Shown one piece after another: positions 30,750-37,498 of a stretch of 37,498 nucleotides of DNA (position 1 is its first letter; each line of letters opens with the position of its first letter). The stretch comes from a virus, in the IMG/VR virus record IMGVR_UViG_3300050014_000087, positions 1-37,498 of that record; one strand, given 5' to 3'. A program made the position numbers and the translations under genes. The notes under the pieces are model-generated. The model did no database searches, was not told where the DNA came from, and saw nothing but the letters and a program-made list of their open reading frames with translations.

Positions 30750-31958
30750 ATGGCTATTGCAAAAAAGAATTCAAGTAAACACATTGACAGTGACGTAGAT
30801 ATAGAACGTGATGAGTTAGCATTGCTCGTTCAAAAAGAACTTAACAAATCTCAGAAAGATGGAACAAAGGTATCATTCTTTTTGGATGAAGAAGATAATC
30901 CAGTGGATGTTAGAGAATGGGTAAGTACTGGATCTACTCTTCTTGATTTGGCCATTTCTAATAGACCCCACGGAGGGTTTCCTGTTGGTAGAATGGTAGA
31001 ATTAAGTGGTTTGGAAAGCACTGGAAAAAGTTTAATGTGTGCTCAAATTATTTCAGAAACACAAAAGAGAGGCGGATTAGCCGTATTTTTTGATTCTGAA
31101 TCAAGTGTTGACAAAAAGTTTTGGACCGTTCTCGGTGTAAACATTAAAAATGTAAATTATCAGAAGTTCACTACTTTAGAGGAACTATTCGCAATGATTG
31201 AATTGGTTATTGGAGTATTCCGAAAGAAGGATGATGGACGATTGCTTACTATTTTTATTGACTCGGTTGCTCAAGCATCTGTAGAAACAGAAATGGAATC
31301 TGAACATGGAGTTAGTGGATACAATACAGGTAAAGCAATTATTCTTAGTAAAGCAATGAGAAAAATTACGAACCTTGTATCTAATCAACGTGTTCTTATT
31401 GTTTATACTAATCAAGTTCGTTACAATATGAATGCAGGACCATTTGGTGACAAGTGGATTGTTCCTGGTGGAAAAGCATTACCATTTGCTTGTTCGGTTC
31501 GTCTTCGTCTTGCCAACTTGGGAAAATTAAAAGTTACCCGTGGTGGACAAAAAGAAGTTATTGGAATGAAGTGTACTGCTCAAGTCATTAAGAATCGTTG
31601 TGGTCCTGGATACAGAACTGCTCAATTTGAAATTCATTATGACAGTGGTATTCAAGATTTATCAAGTTGGTTAAACTACATGAAACTTCATGGACTTATC
31701 ACTGGTGATAAAAGTGGATATACTTTCACTAGAACTAGTGGTGAAAAAATTGAGTTTGATGCAGCAAAATTTGTAGAATTAATGAATACCGACTCAAACT
31801 TGAAAGAAGAAGTTTATCAATCTATATGTAATGAATATATCATGCAGTATCGTGATCCAAATTCCAAAATTGTAGAAGAAATTGAAACCGAAAGTGGAGA
31901 AAATGATGACATTACTAAAGATGCAGTAAAAGAATCAGATTCTTCTGATGAAGATTAA
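30750..31958 (+). CDS. uvsX: UvsX/RecA-type recombinase
   Basis: A 402-residue protein (T4 UvsX 391 aa). Start ATG 30750, preceded by AAAGGAA, the only clear Shine-Dalgarno-like site before a major gene here. Landmarks: STGSTLLDLAISNRPHGGFP, Walker A GLESTGKS (87-94), the AVFFDSESS segment with the catalytic-type acidic residue, LLTIFIDSVAQAS (Walker B), the L1 and L2 DNA-binding regions around TEMESEHGVSGYNTG and NAGPFGDKWIVPGGKALPFA, and a C-terminal acidic tail (SGENDDITKDAVKESDSSDE). It pairs homologous DNA for recombination-dependent replication and repair, with SSB upstream and the 5' nuclease downstream. The sequence looks intact. An EDxHD homing gene now separates it from the 5' nuclease. 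Confidence 0.93.
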   Translation: MAIAKKNSSKHIDSDVDIERDELALLVQKELNKSQKDGTKVSFFLDEEDNPVDVREWVSTGSTLLDLAISNRPHGGFPVGRMVELSGLESTGKSLMCAQIISETQKRGGLAVFFDSESSVDKKFWTVLGVNIKNVNYQKFTTLEELFAMIELVIGVFRKKDDGRLLTIFIDSVAQASVETEMESEHGVSGYNTGKAIILSKAMRKITNLVSNQRVLIVYTNQVRYNMNAGPFGDKWIVPGGKALPFACSVRLRLANLGKLKVTRGGQKEVIGMKCTAQVIKNRCGPGYRTAQFEIHYDSGIQDLSSWLNYMKLHGLITGDKSGYTFTRTSGEKIEFDAAKFVELMNTDSNLKEEVYQSICNEYIMQYRDPNSKIVEEIETESGENDDITKDAVKESDSSDED

Positions 31959-31999
31959 ATAATTACACCTTTATACGATGCTTTTCTGTATTACCTTTA

Positions 32000-32006
32000 T
32001 ATTTAT
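32000..32006 (+). promoter_or_regulatory. Candidate late promoter motif TATTTATA
   Basis: It lies 5 nt before ATG 32012. The HEG therefore has a late motif although both neighbours are replication genes, as if the promoter came with the HEG. Confidence 0.5.
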
Positions 32007-32011
32007 ACTAT

Positions 32012-32938
32012 ATGGATAATACAGAATTGCATAAAGTAGTAGATGAATATTATAATGAGTTTATTACAAATGAAAATATAATTGGGTTTGAAGGACTTCT
32101 TAAAACTAAAGGATTCGGCAGTAAACTCCGAGTCCGTATTAGAAATTTAATATATAATAAGTATGGTAAAGAAAATCTGATTGCTATCTACCGTAGTAGA
32201 TTGGCGAAATCTGCTCATAAAAATAGAACTAAAGAAAGTTATTATATTTCTCCAGAACAACGAGAAAAAATGATTTATGGTAGTAAGAAAAGTTGGATTG
32301 GGGATGATGCTCGAAAAGAAAAAAGTAGAGAACTGATGGTAAAATATTGTCATCCCAATGCATGGACAGATGAAACTAATAAAAAAAGATCTAAATCTCG
32401 TGAAGGATATAAACACAGTGAAAATACCATTCAGAAAATAAAAACCGCACTTTCTGGAAAACCATTAACAAAAAAACATAGAGAAGCGTTGTGTGTGCCT
32501 AAAATTAGATCAGGATCTTTAGGACTTAAACGGAGTGATATTACAAAACAAAAATTATCTCAAATAACAACTTTGCAGTGGAAAAGTGGGATTCATAAAG
32601 TGACATATAAATCTAAGGGGCAAATAGAAGTGGCTAATATGTTTAGAAATGAAGGTTTCTGTGTAGAAGAGGAATTTTTTATAAACGGAAAACCATATGA
32701 TGTTTTTGTAAAAGACAAAAATTTGATAGTAGAGTTTAATGGAACATACTGGCATAGAGATCCAAGATTTTATGATGTATCTTCCATATGTCAAGAAAAG
32801 TGGAATTATGATAAGAATAAACTTGATATAGCTAAACAAAATGGATATAATGTGTTTGTAATATGGCAATATGATTGGGAACATAGTAATGATAAATTGT
32901 CAATAATAAAGGAAATATTAAATGGAATTAACCAATGA
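32012..32938 (+). CDS. Homing endonuclease, NUMOD3 plus EDxHD-type nuclease
   Basis: A 308-residue protein. An N-terminal helical DNA-binding region (about 1-90, with KTKGFGSKLRVRIRNLIYNK) precedes two NUMOD3-type stretches near residues 128-185 (HSENTIQKIKTALSGKPLTK, SDITKQKLSQITTLQ). The C-terminal nuclease reads KGQIEVANMFRNEGF, LIVEFNGTYWHRDPRF and VFVIWQYDWEH: the E-x-N-G-x-YWH-x-D core of the EDxHD family, with Thr in place of the Asp of the two relatives at 2506 and 5958. It sits between uvsX and the 5' nuclease and overlaps the latter's start by 17 nt. The changed Asp/Thr could lower activity. Confidence 0.82.
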   Translation: MDNTELHKVVDEYYNEFITNENIIGFEGLLKTKGFGSKLRVRIRNLIYNKYGKENLIAIYRSRLAKSAHKNRTKESYYISPEQREKMIYGSKKSWIGDDARKEKSRELMVKYCHPNAWTDETNKKRSKSREGYKHSENTIQKIKTALSGKPLTKKHREALCVPKIRSGSLGLKRSDITKQKLSQITTLQWKSGIHKVTYKSKGQIEVANMFRNEGFCVEEEFFINGKPYDVFVKDKNLIVEFNGTYWHRDPRFYDVSSICQEKWNYDKNKLDIAKQNGYNVFVIWQYDWEHSNDKLSIIKEILNGINQ

Positions 32939-33044
32939 AGAAAAAAAAAGATTGTATTCAATCTTTCAGAAAGGAGTTACCGTCACAAAAGAAAAATGGA
33001 CTCGTCAGACGAATTCGAGTATTCTTTTGATTGACGGTACTTAG
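32922..33044 (+). CDS. N-terminal part of the 5' nuclease, out of frame with the rest
   Basis: 40 codons from ATG 32922, 17 nt inside the HEG, ending SSILLIDGT then TAG (33042-33044). LLIDG is the strand that gives the first metal-binding Asp of FEN-type nucleases. One extra T in the ACTTAG at 33039-33044 would join it to LANTFIRCWSANPAMDENG in the main frame, a normal FEN sequence. Without the join the catalytic Asp is not in the main product. Confidence 0.72.
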   Translation: MELTNEEKKRLYSIFQKGVTVTKEKWTRQTNSSILLIDGT

Positions 33045-33082
33045 CTAATACATTTATTAGATGCTGGTCAGCTAATCCTGCA

Positions 33083-34000
33083 ATGGATGAAAATGGAAAT
33101 CATACAGGCGGAATTGTTGGATTTCTTAAATCTATTGGGTATGCCATAAAGCTTCTTGGCCCAACTCGTTGTATAGTTGTATTTGACGGGGCAGGAGGAT
33201 CATTTAAACGTCGCCAAATATTCTCCGAATATAAAGCACATAGAACTGGAAAAGTTAGATTAAATCGTGCTTACGAAGATTTGTCAGATGCTAACACAGA
33301 AGAAGAACATATGCGAAAACAATTTACAAGAGTTATTCAATATCTTCAAACTCTTCCAGTAAATATGCTTTCGGTTGACCACGTTGAAGCAGATGATGTA
33401 ATTGCTTATCTTGCAACGGATTATTTTAAAGAATCGAATAAAGTTTATATTATGTCATCAGATAAAGATTTCCTTCAATTATGTAATAATAATATAAATG
33501 TATATTCTCCAACTAAAAAAAGAATTTATGGACCCGCAGAAGTGTTGGCAGAATATCAAATTCATCCTAATAATTTTGTAATGTTTAGAGCAATGGATGG
33601 TGATAACTCCGATAATATTAATGGTATTGAAGGTGCTGGTCCAAAAACAATAATAAAACACTTTCCATGGTTGAATGAAGAAAAAATACACACTACTGAT
33701 GAACTTGTTTCTCATGCAATTAATTTAAGAAATAAATATAAAGTAATGGAAAACATTGCAAGTGGGAAAGATATATTGGATAGAAATGTTTCATTAATGC
33801 AATTAAAAGATACAATGTTAACTACTATTGCACAACTTCATTGTAATGAACGTTTGGGAACATCTCAAATACCAAAATTGGATAGAAATGCATTTTTCAC
33901 ATTGATTAGAGATGATATGATAGATAATAACATTCCTTATCATGTTGATTGGATTAATACGGTGTGGGCGTCATTGGATTCTGTAGTAAGAAGTGAATAA
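33083..34000 (+). CDS. 5'-3' exonuclease / flap endonuclease (FEN, T4 RNase H-like), frameshifted 5' end
   Basis: 305 codons from ATG 33083; the frame itself opens at 33035. Motifs in order: IVGFLKSIGYAIKLLGPTRC, IVVFDGAGGSFKRRQ with EYKAHR (second Asp and the helical arch), VEADDVIAYLA, SSDKDFLQL and GDNSDNINGIEGAGPKT (the H3TH loop and last Asp). This is the FEN/Pol I 5'-nuclease family that removes RNA primers and flaps in lagging-strand synthesis. The first catalytic Asp is missing from this frame and is in the fragment at 32922. Three explanations: sequence error, recent decay, or a -1 shift at translation; no standard slippery heptamer is present, so the first two are favoured. It works with the divergent polymerase at 26070, whose family usually carries this nuclease as its N-terminus. 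Confidence 0.85.
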   Translation: MDENGNHTGGIVGFLKSIGYAIKLLGPTRCIVVFDGAGGSFKRRQIFSEYKAHRTGKVRLNRAYEDLSDANTEEEHMRKQFTRVIQYLQTLPVNMLSVDHVEADDVIAYLATDYFKESNKVYIMSSDKDFLQLCNNNINVYSPTKKRIYGPAEVLAEYQIHPNNFVMFRAMDGDNSDNINGIEGAGPKTIIKHFPWLNEEKIHTTDELVSHAINLRNKYKVMENIASGKDILDRNVSLMQLKDTMLTTIAQLHCNERLGTSQIPKLDRNAFFTLIRDDMIDNNIPYHVDWINTVWASLDSVVRSE

Positions 34001-34003
34001 TAT

Positions 34004-34309
34004 ATGAATAAATATAAGTTATTAAAATTCGGCCATTGTTATCTTAATAAAACTGGAAATTTTGTGGTTGGTTTATTGAGTGGTAATGTTAAACATGGAT
34101 ATGTGTTTGCATGTAGTCATGCCCATCCATCTGTTATGATTAATGAATGTCATATGCAATCTAGAATTGTTCCGAACGATGGAAATTGGATTGAGGTTTC
34201 GAAAGAAATGTTTAATGCAGTACATGCCGTGCATGTGACTGGTCATGTTGTAACATTTCCAATTGGCTTGCCTGATAAGGAATTACCTATCATATCTAAA
34301 ATGTATTAA
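34004..34309 (+). CDS. Small protein, unknown
   Basis: A 101-residue protein, 3 nt after the 5' nuclease stop and so probably co-transcribed. It is rich in His and Met (FGHCYLNKTGNFVVGLLSGN, FACSHAHPSVMINECHMQSR, NAVHAVHVTGHVVTFPIGLP), which might mean metal binding, but spacing follows no known motif. It looks like a small beta-rich domain. No late motif, signal peptide or membrane helix. It ends the replication group before the fibre genes. Confidence 0.6.
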   Translation: MNKYKLLKFGHCYLNKTGNFVVGLLSGNVKHGYVFACSHAHPSVMINECHMQSRIVPNDGNWIEVSKEMFNAVHAVHVTGHVVTFPIGLPDKELPIISKMY

Positions 34310-34329
34310 ATTTTGGATTCTGGTATATA

Positions 34330-34336
34330 TATTTAT
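34330..34336 (+). promoter_or_regulatory. Candidate late promoter motif TATTTATA (fibre genes)
   Basis: It lies 38 nt before ATG 34375, the longest distance in the set, at the switch from replication to fibre genes; likely drives all three genes that follow, which are tightly spaced. Confidence 0.5.
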
Positions 34337-34374
34337 AGATGTATAAAATAACGGGTTGTTGTTTTATATAATAT

Positions 34375-35316
34375 ATGCCAGATTTATCTACACCACTTTA
34401 TACCATTGTAGTTGCAGGTTCAGGAGGAACAGTTTTTACTTATGGAAGCACTAGCACTACTTCATCCATTGGATCAAGCGTTCCTCTTATAGTTAATGGA
34501 TACTCTTTAGATAATACTCCATTAACTGGAAGTCCAATTTTAATTGGAGCTAAAGCGGTTAATCTTTCAACTTATACTGCATCATATACCTCATCTAATA
34601 TTGGATCATTATCAATTGATAAAAATAATGGTGCATTATTGGTATCACAAGGTAATTTAACTCCAGCCGTAGATGGCGTAGTTGTATATGGATCAGATAA
34701 TGCAACATGGAGACCTATAAGTGTAATATCGGCATCTGTTACTAAAAGTGTAGTATCTCAAGTTTTGTTAGTTCAACCAGTAGATGATCATGGACAAATA
34801 GGAAGTAATGTTGGAGGATTCACATTATATACGTCTAGTTCTTTTCTTCGTCCCGCAGCACCAAATACAGCATCATATGTGAGTGGTGATATTATTGCAA
34901 ATAGTCCATCCGCAGCAACCACAAATGTTATTCCAAATGTTGTTAGGGTTGTTGGTGGATCTGGAACAATATTAAATGCGACGTTAGTTGATGGAGCAAA
35001 TCAACCAACCATCGGAAACTATGAAGTATATTTATTTAAGAAAAATAGAACTTCTGAAAATGATAATTCTTTATTTTCTTGTTCTTATTCTGATGCTCAA
35101 ACCCTTGTTGGAGTAATTCCGTTTGTACAAAGTTCGTCTTTTGTAATGTGTTCTGGGTCTGCTGGAACAACATTATATACAAATCCTAATGTTTTGTTAT
35201 CGTTCGTATGTTTACCGTTGACAAGTAGTTTATTTTGGAACTTGGTTGTAAGAAATTCTTACGTTCCTATATCTAGCGAACAATATACATTGAATTTAAA
35301 CATTTCGGCGGATTAA
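34375..35316 (+). CDS. Beta-rich virion structural protein
   Basis: A 313-residue protein, Ser/Thr/Val/Gly-rich and nearly without Lys runs, charge clusters or long helices. Segments such as LYTIVVAGSGGTVFTYGSTS, IDKNNGALLVSQGNLTPAVD and LNATLVDGANQPTIGNYEVY alternate strands and turns, as in phage decoration, fibre or baseplate beta-sandwich domains. Its genes downstream are a lectin-like and a beta-helix protein, so a fibre attachment or surface role is likely. Family not recognised. It has its own late motif and is followed by the next gene after 3 nt. Confidence 0.7.
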   Translation: MPDLSTPLYTIVVAGSGGTVFTYGSTSTTSSIGSSVPLIVNGYSLDNTPLTGSPILIGAKAVNLSTYTASYTSSNIGSLSIDKNNGALLVSQGNLTPAVDGVVVYGSDNATWRPISVISASVTKSVVSQVLLVQPVDDHGQIGSNVGGFTLYTSSSFLRPAAPNTASYVSGDIIANSPSAATTNVIPNVVRVVGGSGTILNATLVDGANQPTIGNYEVYLFKKNRTSENDNSLFSCSYSDAQTLVGVIPFVQSSSFVMCSGSAGTTLYTNPNVLLSFVCLPLTSSLFWNLVVRNSYVPISSEQYTLNLNISAD

Positions 35317-35319
35317 AAT

Positions 35320-36003
35320 ATGAATCCGTTGTTTAATAAAATAATTAGTAAAGTTAAAACAATGAATATTGTTATTCCACCTGTAGTAGTTTCTGGTGGA
35401 GGAGGTGGCCAGACATTTTTAATTTCTGAAAATTTTGAAAGTGGTGCTGCTCCAGCTGGATGGAGTTCTACTTCATCAGGAACTGCTCCAGATTATAACT
35501 ATGCAACTGCTCCTGCTCCTCTTGAAGGATCTAAGTCATTAAGAGCAGCAACGGCAACTGGATTGATTAGAATTCAACCTCCAGCATTTACGGCAACTGG
35601 AGATATATGGGCATATTTTCTGTTTGCATTTAAAACACAATCTTCAACGGATGGTATATTTTTACTTCAGAGCAGTGGATTAACTACACAGCTAAAAATG
35701 GGATTAAATGGCAATCAGTGGTATTTAAGAGAAGGAGCACTGGAAGTTCAATCTACCACAATTACAGCAAACACTAAGTATCATGTGTGGATTCATTATA
35801 CAAAAGGAACTGGATCAAATGGAGTATATCAATTATATGCTTCTACCACAGGAACAAGAGGTTCTGCAATATTGAATTATTCAAATGGAACTGCAACCAG
35901 TGATATAGTATCAGTAGAAATTCAAGCGTGGAATACAACTGGTGATCATATTATTGATAAGTTGAGAGTAAGTACAACTGAAATAGGAGATAACCCATCA
36001 TGA
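35320..36003 (+). CDS. Lectin-like (concanavalin A/LamG-type) tail protein
   Basis: A 227-residue protein. After a short helix and a Gly run (VSGGGGGQTF, about residues 25-35), ENFESGAAPAGWSSTSSG begins a jelly-roll of the LamG type. Later strands (IWAYFLFAFKTQSSTDGIFL, GNQWYLREGALE, KYHVWIHYTKGTGSNGVYQL, DHIIDKLRVST) fit a concanavalin A-like sandwich; phages use such domains to bind surface sugars. The Gly run is a hinge to a shared carrier or trimer. It overlaps the next start as ATGA, so translation is coupled. Confidence 0.68.
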   Translation: MNPLFNKIISKVKTMNIVIPPVVVSGGGGGQTFLISENFESGAAPAGWSSTSSGTAPDYNYATAPAPLEGSKSLRAATATGLIRIQPPAFTATGDIWAYFLFAFKTQSSTDGIFLLQSSGLTTQLKMGLNGNQWYLREGALEVQSTTITANTKYHVWIHYTKGTGSNGVYQLYASTTGTRGSAILNYSNGTATSDIVSVEIQAWNTTGDHIIDKLRVSTTEIGDNPS

Positions 36004-37498
36004 GCTTATGGTATTTAGATAGTTCTGCATCAGGAACGAATGTAGGAACAAGCTGGACGAATGCTTGGAATTCTCCCACATCTGTAGTATGGGGTGCAAG
36101 TGGAGTTAAGGCTGGTGACACTTTATATGTTAGTGGAGGAAGTACTAGTAAAAATTATACTACTACATTAACTATTGGTGCAAGTGGAACAGCGGGAAAT
36201 TTAATTACTATTTCCACTGGTATAGATGCTGGGCATACAGGAACTGTAACGTTTGAAAATGCACAAATAAATGTAGGATCATATAAATATATTCATATAA
36301 CGGGAGGTGCATTGAAACATTTTTTAATTCAAAATGTTGCTCCTGGATCAGATTATACGGCTGCTATAGTAGGATCGGAGGGTGGACATTTAATTGAATA
36401 TATTAAAATAAATAATTGTCCTTCGGGTATAGCATTCACAACCGCTATTACAGATCCATGTACCGCTGATCATTGTGATTTAACACTTATATATGGTAAA
36501 GTTGGTATAGATTTTCGTGGTGAGGGAGATTTGTCGGTTTATGATAAATACGTTATATCAAATTGTAACATACAAGGAGTTTATGCAACTTCTCCTTTGT
36601 TAGTAGGTCCAGATTTAATTCATGTGAGAGCAGGATCGACAGTAAAATATAATCATTTCTCTTATGTGTTGGGAACCCCAAATACGGATGAACATCCAGA
36701 TATCATCCAACAAATGGGTCCAAAATATGTAAAAATATATGGAAACACATTTGATGGATCTGTTGATAGTTGTATAGATGTTGATTTCTTTTTTAGTACC
36801 GATAGGACAATGGTTAATTTTTGGATTTTTAATAATTTAATTTGTTCTACAAACCCTTCAAAACGAAATTATCAAGCAATTAGAATATATACAAATTCTG
36901 GTGGATTTTCATTAGTAGATGGGCTTAGAATATTTAATAATACACTTGTTGATATAGAAAATAGAACGCTTGGCATATTTGGAGGAGTATCTACAAATGT
37001 AACAAATACATTTATTAAAAATAATGTATTTGTAAATTCTGCTGGAATTGATATAGAATTAAATCCAGGATATTCTGCCGCCAGTTGGAATGTTGATTAT
37101 AATATTATTTCTGCTGGGGCACATGGTTCTATAACGTGTTATGTATCGGGAGCATACACCCAAACACATGGTTCTAATTCCACACCTACATTTGTAAGTT
37201 ATACTGAAAATGCTGATTCAAACAATTTACAATTAACATCTGGGGATACCGTTGCATTAAATCAAGGAACAGATTTATCAGCATATACTACCGTTGATAT
37301 TCTTGGAACAAATCGTCCACAGGGTGCTGCGTTTGATATAGGAGCATTTGAATTCCCACTTGGGGATGTTTCCCCAACAATAACATCACAACCAAGTAAT
37401 CAGACAGTTAATGTAGGGGATACTGCCACATTTTCAGTTACTGCAACTGGAACCCCATCTCCAACATATCAATGGTATAAAGATGGTGGATTAATGTC
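36000..37498 (+). CDS. Beta-helix tail-fibre/spike protein with Ig-like domain, cut by window end
   Basis: Open from ATG 36000 to the last base, 499 complete codons. The start MSLWYLDSSASGTNVGTSWT then AWNSPTSVVWGASGVKAGDT is the entry motif of right-handed beta-helix proteins (residues 1-40). The helix body (about 45-440) has coils such as YIHITGGALKHFLIQN and LRIFNNTLVDIENRTLGIFG, and closes with RPQGAAFDIGAFEF, the end-cap of this group. Then SPTITSQPSNQTVNVGDTAT and FSVTATGTPSPTYQWYKDGG open an Ig-like domain common in surface proteins of Bacteroidota and Verrucomicrobiota. This suits a host-binding spike, possibly with polysaccharide-degrading activity; no catalytic residues are identifiable. 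The rest lies beyond the window. Confidence 0.8.
   Translation, partial: MSLWYLDSSASGTNVGTSWTNAWNSPTSVVWGASGVKAGDTLYVSGGSTSKNYTTTLTIGASGTAGNLITISTGIDAGHTGTVTFENAQINVGSYKYIHITGGALKHFLIQNVAPGSDYTAAIVGSEGGHLIEYIKINNCPSGIAFTTAITDPCTADHCDLTLIYGKVGIDFRGEGDLSVYDKYVISNCNIQGVYATSPLLVGPDLIHVRAGSTVKYNHFSYVLGTPNTDEHPDIIQQMGPKYVKIYGNTFDGSVDSCIDVDFFFSTDRTMVNFWIFNNLICSTNPSKRNYQAIRIYTNSGGFSLVDGLRIFNNTLVDIENRTLGIFGGVSTNVTNTFIKNNVFVNSAGIDIELNPGYSAASWNVDYNIISAGAHGSITCYVSGAYTQTHGSNSTPTFVSYTENADSNNLQLTSGDTVALNQGTDLSAYTTVDILGTNRPQGAAFDIGAFEFPLGDVSPTITSQPSNQTVNVGDTATFSVTATGTPSPTYQWYKDGGLM

Noticed and set aside
2495-34336. Reading the TATTTATA sites as T4 late boxes (TATAAATA) on the minus strand
   Set aside because: No minus-strand genes lie in the proper place, while plus-strand starts follow nearly every site.

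Overview
The window is a stretch of late and replication genes from an AT-rich (about two-thirds A+T by eye), T4-like contractile-tailed bacteriophage. The T4-type parts are a tail sheath (gp18-like), tail tube (gp19-like), gp26/gp51-like baseplate assembly proteins, tape measure, a LysM gp53-like wedge protein, a large hub-like protein, gp32-type SSB, UvsX recombinase and a 5' nuclease. Almost no start is preceded by a Shine-Dalgarno sequence (uvsX is the main exception), leaders are A-rich, and one minus-strand promoter reads TTGACA-17-TACATTTG, which fits the Bacteroidota TAnnTTTG consensus. A host of the Bacteroidota type is therefore the best guess, but it is an inference.

Layout: 1-2406 holds the 3' part of the sheath gene, closed by a terminator. 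2.5-12.5 kb is an accessory block between sheath and tube, which T4 does not have. It carries a Pro-rich putative virion protein, a HAD-type nucleotidase, a large pol-beta-type nucleotidyltransferase protein and an ADP-ribosyltransferase-like protein, with homing endonuclease genes (HEGs) between them. 12.5-13.0 kb is the tail tube. 13.1-15.4 kb holds another HEG, a possible cysteine-peptidase-like protein and two small proteins sharing an amphipathic helix. 15.5-26.0 kb is the tail and baseplate module (gp26, gp51, tape measure, tube/baseplate junction protein, gp53-like, hub-like), interrupted by a minus-strand two-TM membrane protein with its own promoter and by one HEG. 26.1-34.3 kb is a replication and recombination group: a divergent family-A polymerase with an apparently missing thumb, small unknown proteins, an endonuclease VII-like protein, SSB, UvsX, an EDxHD HEG and a frameshifted 5' nuclease. 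34.4-37.5 kb starts a receptor-binding or tail-fibre module: a beta-rich structural protein, a lectin-like protein and a beta-helix protein with an Ig-like domain that runs off the window.

Themes that link the region: (i) a TATTTAT(A) motif lies 4-38 nt upstream of 13 plus-strand starts, often so close that transcripts could be nearly leaderless, so it is the candidate late promoter; (ii) eight free-standing nucleases of at least five families occupy the window, several placed between a late motif and the next gene and with stops overlapping that gene's start, and one has left a truncated copy of the nucleotidase 5' end; (iii) four reading-frame breaks (HNH nuclease, peptidase-like, gp26/gp51, 5' nuclease) lie at or near short homopolymers and are either real (decay or programmed frameshifting) or sequence errors; (iv) enzymes in the sheath-tube block carry short N-terminal helices resembling capsid-targeting peptides, suggesting proteins packaged and injected with the DNA. 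No tRNA, CRISPR array or insertion sequence was seen.
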